Below are positions 63,200-64,000 of a stretch of 64,000 nt of DNA, piece after piece. How positions within the stretch are numbered: the stretch's first letter is position 1; every line of letters begins with the position of its first letter. The translations under genes were made by a program, and so were the position numbers. Below the pieces are notes generated by a model. It was given only the letters and a program-made list of their open reading frames with translations, searched no databases and was not told the DNA's origin. The DNA comes from Prorocentrum cordatum (taxonomy: Eukaryota > Sar > Dinophyceae > Prorocentrales > Prorocentraceae), in assembly GCA_963575745.1 (NCBI GenBank), contig CAUYUJ010015504.1:1854454-1918453 (forward strand). Reading direction: 5' to 3'.

Positions 63200-63920
63200 G
63201 AGGGCGATGCCTGGCCGTATGCCTCTCCGCCCGCCCCCTGCCCTTCACTGCCGCCGGTCGGCTGCCGGTCGGCCGCAGCCTTTGTCGTCAGAGGGTTCCC
63301 CCCTCGACGGGGGAAAAGGTGCTCCGACAGGGCGCGGCCCAGACGACGCGCTAGCGGCTGCAGCCTCCTCGTCGCGCCTCCTGGCTACCCTGCCTCTGAA
63401 CAAACTACCCTTGAAGATGGCGTGGCGACTCTCGCCTGAGTCGACCCTGGCGCCCTTGGCCGCGGGCCACTCTGGCGCTTCCTCGACCTGTCCTGCGCCT
63501 CGAGCCCTTCAAAGCTCCTCTCGAGGGATCGTCCTGCTGCTGGGTCTTCGTTAGCCTTGGTGGCTGACTCAGGCGTGAGGTCGTAGTGAGAAGCTGCCTA
63601 CAGCTGCTGGGTTGTTAATGGCTGAGTCGGGGACAAGAGCTCGGGCGGAGGCTCACCCGACAAGGCCTCGCCTGGTCCCCGATCGGGTGGCGTACCTTGC
63701 TCGTCTGGAGGCAACGGCGAACTGGCCCCATAGGTTGGCGCCAGGTCGGTTGCGCACTCGTCGGCGTCAGCGCCCACCTGCTGCTCGACCTCGGGGGGGA
63801 CAGGGGATGCCTGCTCTGGGCAAAAGCCAGCAGGCAGACTGTGGGCTGGGGGGGCAGCTGCACCGTACCGTGCCTGAGCTCCCCGCTTTCGCCTGAGTCC
63901 GCCTCGTATTGCTTTGCCGC
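63200..63920. other. No gene recognised
   Basis: GC-rich sequence without a motif-bearing frame. Confidence 0.5.
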
Positions 63921-63929
63921 CATCCTCGC

Positions 63930-64000
63930 TTCCTCCTCCACCTCCTCCTCCACCTCCTCCTCCTCCTCCTCCTCCTCCCCCTCTCTCCTCCTCCTCCTCT
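63930..64000. repeat. (CTC)n microsatellite at window end
   Basis: CTCCTCCTC running off the right edge of the window. Confidence 0.95.

Larger units (their letters stand above)
57281..63200 (-). mobile_element. LINE-B: decayed full-length LINE
   Basis: A 5.9-kb minus-strand element with ORF1 (zinc finger plus helical part, 62950-62015), endonuclease traces (61417-61000), RT (60720-59300), thumb (59300-58900), RNase H (58320-57800) and a C-terminal CxxC motif (about 57570). It contains many frameshifts. It is more GC-rich than LINE-A and LINE-C and belongs to a different subfamily, with a W-x-C zinc finger in ORF1. A possible degenerate spliced leader lies at 63199-63180. Confidence 0.8.

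Overview
The window looks like nuclear DNA of a dinoflagellate (Prorocentrum- or Symbiodiniaceae-like; the genus cannot be fixed from sequence alone). The main evidence is near-perfect copies of the 22-nt dinoflagellate spliced leader (DinoSL) at 20930-20951 and 40464-40485, and a decayed copy at 56203-56224. Supporting evidence is the family of APE/RT/RNase H non-LTR retrotransposons, the GC-rich and extremely repeat-rich background, and the fact that every credible coding signal lies on the minus strand, as in unidirectional dinoflagellate gene arrays. Most open frames elsewhere are translations of simple repeats.

Read in transcription order (right to left): LINE-B (63.2-57.3 kb) carries an ORF1 zinc finger, endonuclease, RT, RNase H and a C-terminal zinc motif, and is decayed. 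A 5'-truncated LINE-D/E follows in two pieces (56.95-56.23 kb and 51.0-50.2 kb), apparently split by LINE-A (56.22-51.1 kb), whose 5' end is a relic spliced leader. A gene for a type II membrane glycosyltransferase with a PAN/apple-like domain starts near 46.96 kb. Its second and third exons (44659-44416 and 44316-43706) are joined in phase across a 99-nt intron. That intron is almost entirely a terminal-inverted-repeat element, a candidate introner. Matching C-terminal exons lie at about 32.0-31.84 and 30.9 kb, which would give a giant third intron holding the whole of LINE-C (40.5-34.6 kb, 5' end again a spliced leader) and 2 kb of GGA repeat.

Farther left, 20869-19574 is the one intact long gene: a secreted, single-domain KatG-type heme peroxidase, intronless and carrying a 21/22 spliced-leader relic upstream. 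It is therefore probably a reinserted cDNA. A multi-frame remnant of unknown protein (11.4-9.5 kb) and a decayed LINE-F (9.0-6.1 kb) complete the coding content.

The rest is repeat: CCAAGAGGCC-type arrays (13.6-19.2 kb, switching strand near 18.1 kb), AGT (28.6-30.3 kb) and GGA (32.6-34.6 kb) microsatellites, several minisatellites, and at least five small dispersed families. These include a cloverleaf-forming inverted-repeat element (about five copies plus fragments), a 155-bp TIR element (two copies), an AT-rich 165-bp element (three copies) and the introner-like TIR element (two copies). No rRNA, tRNA or CRISPR array was seen.
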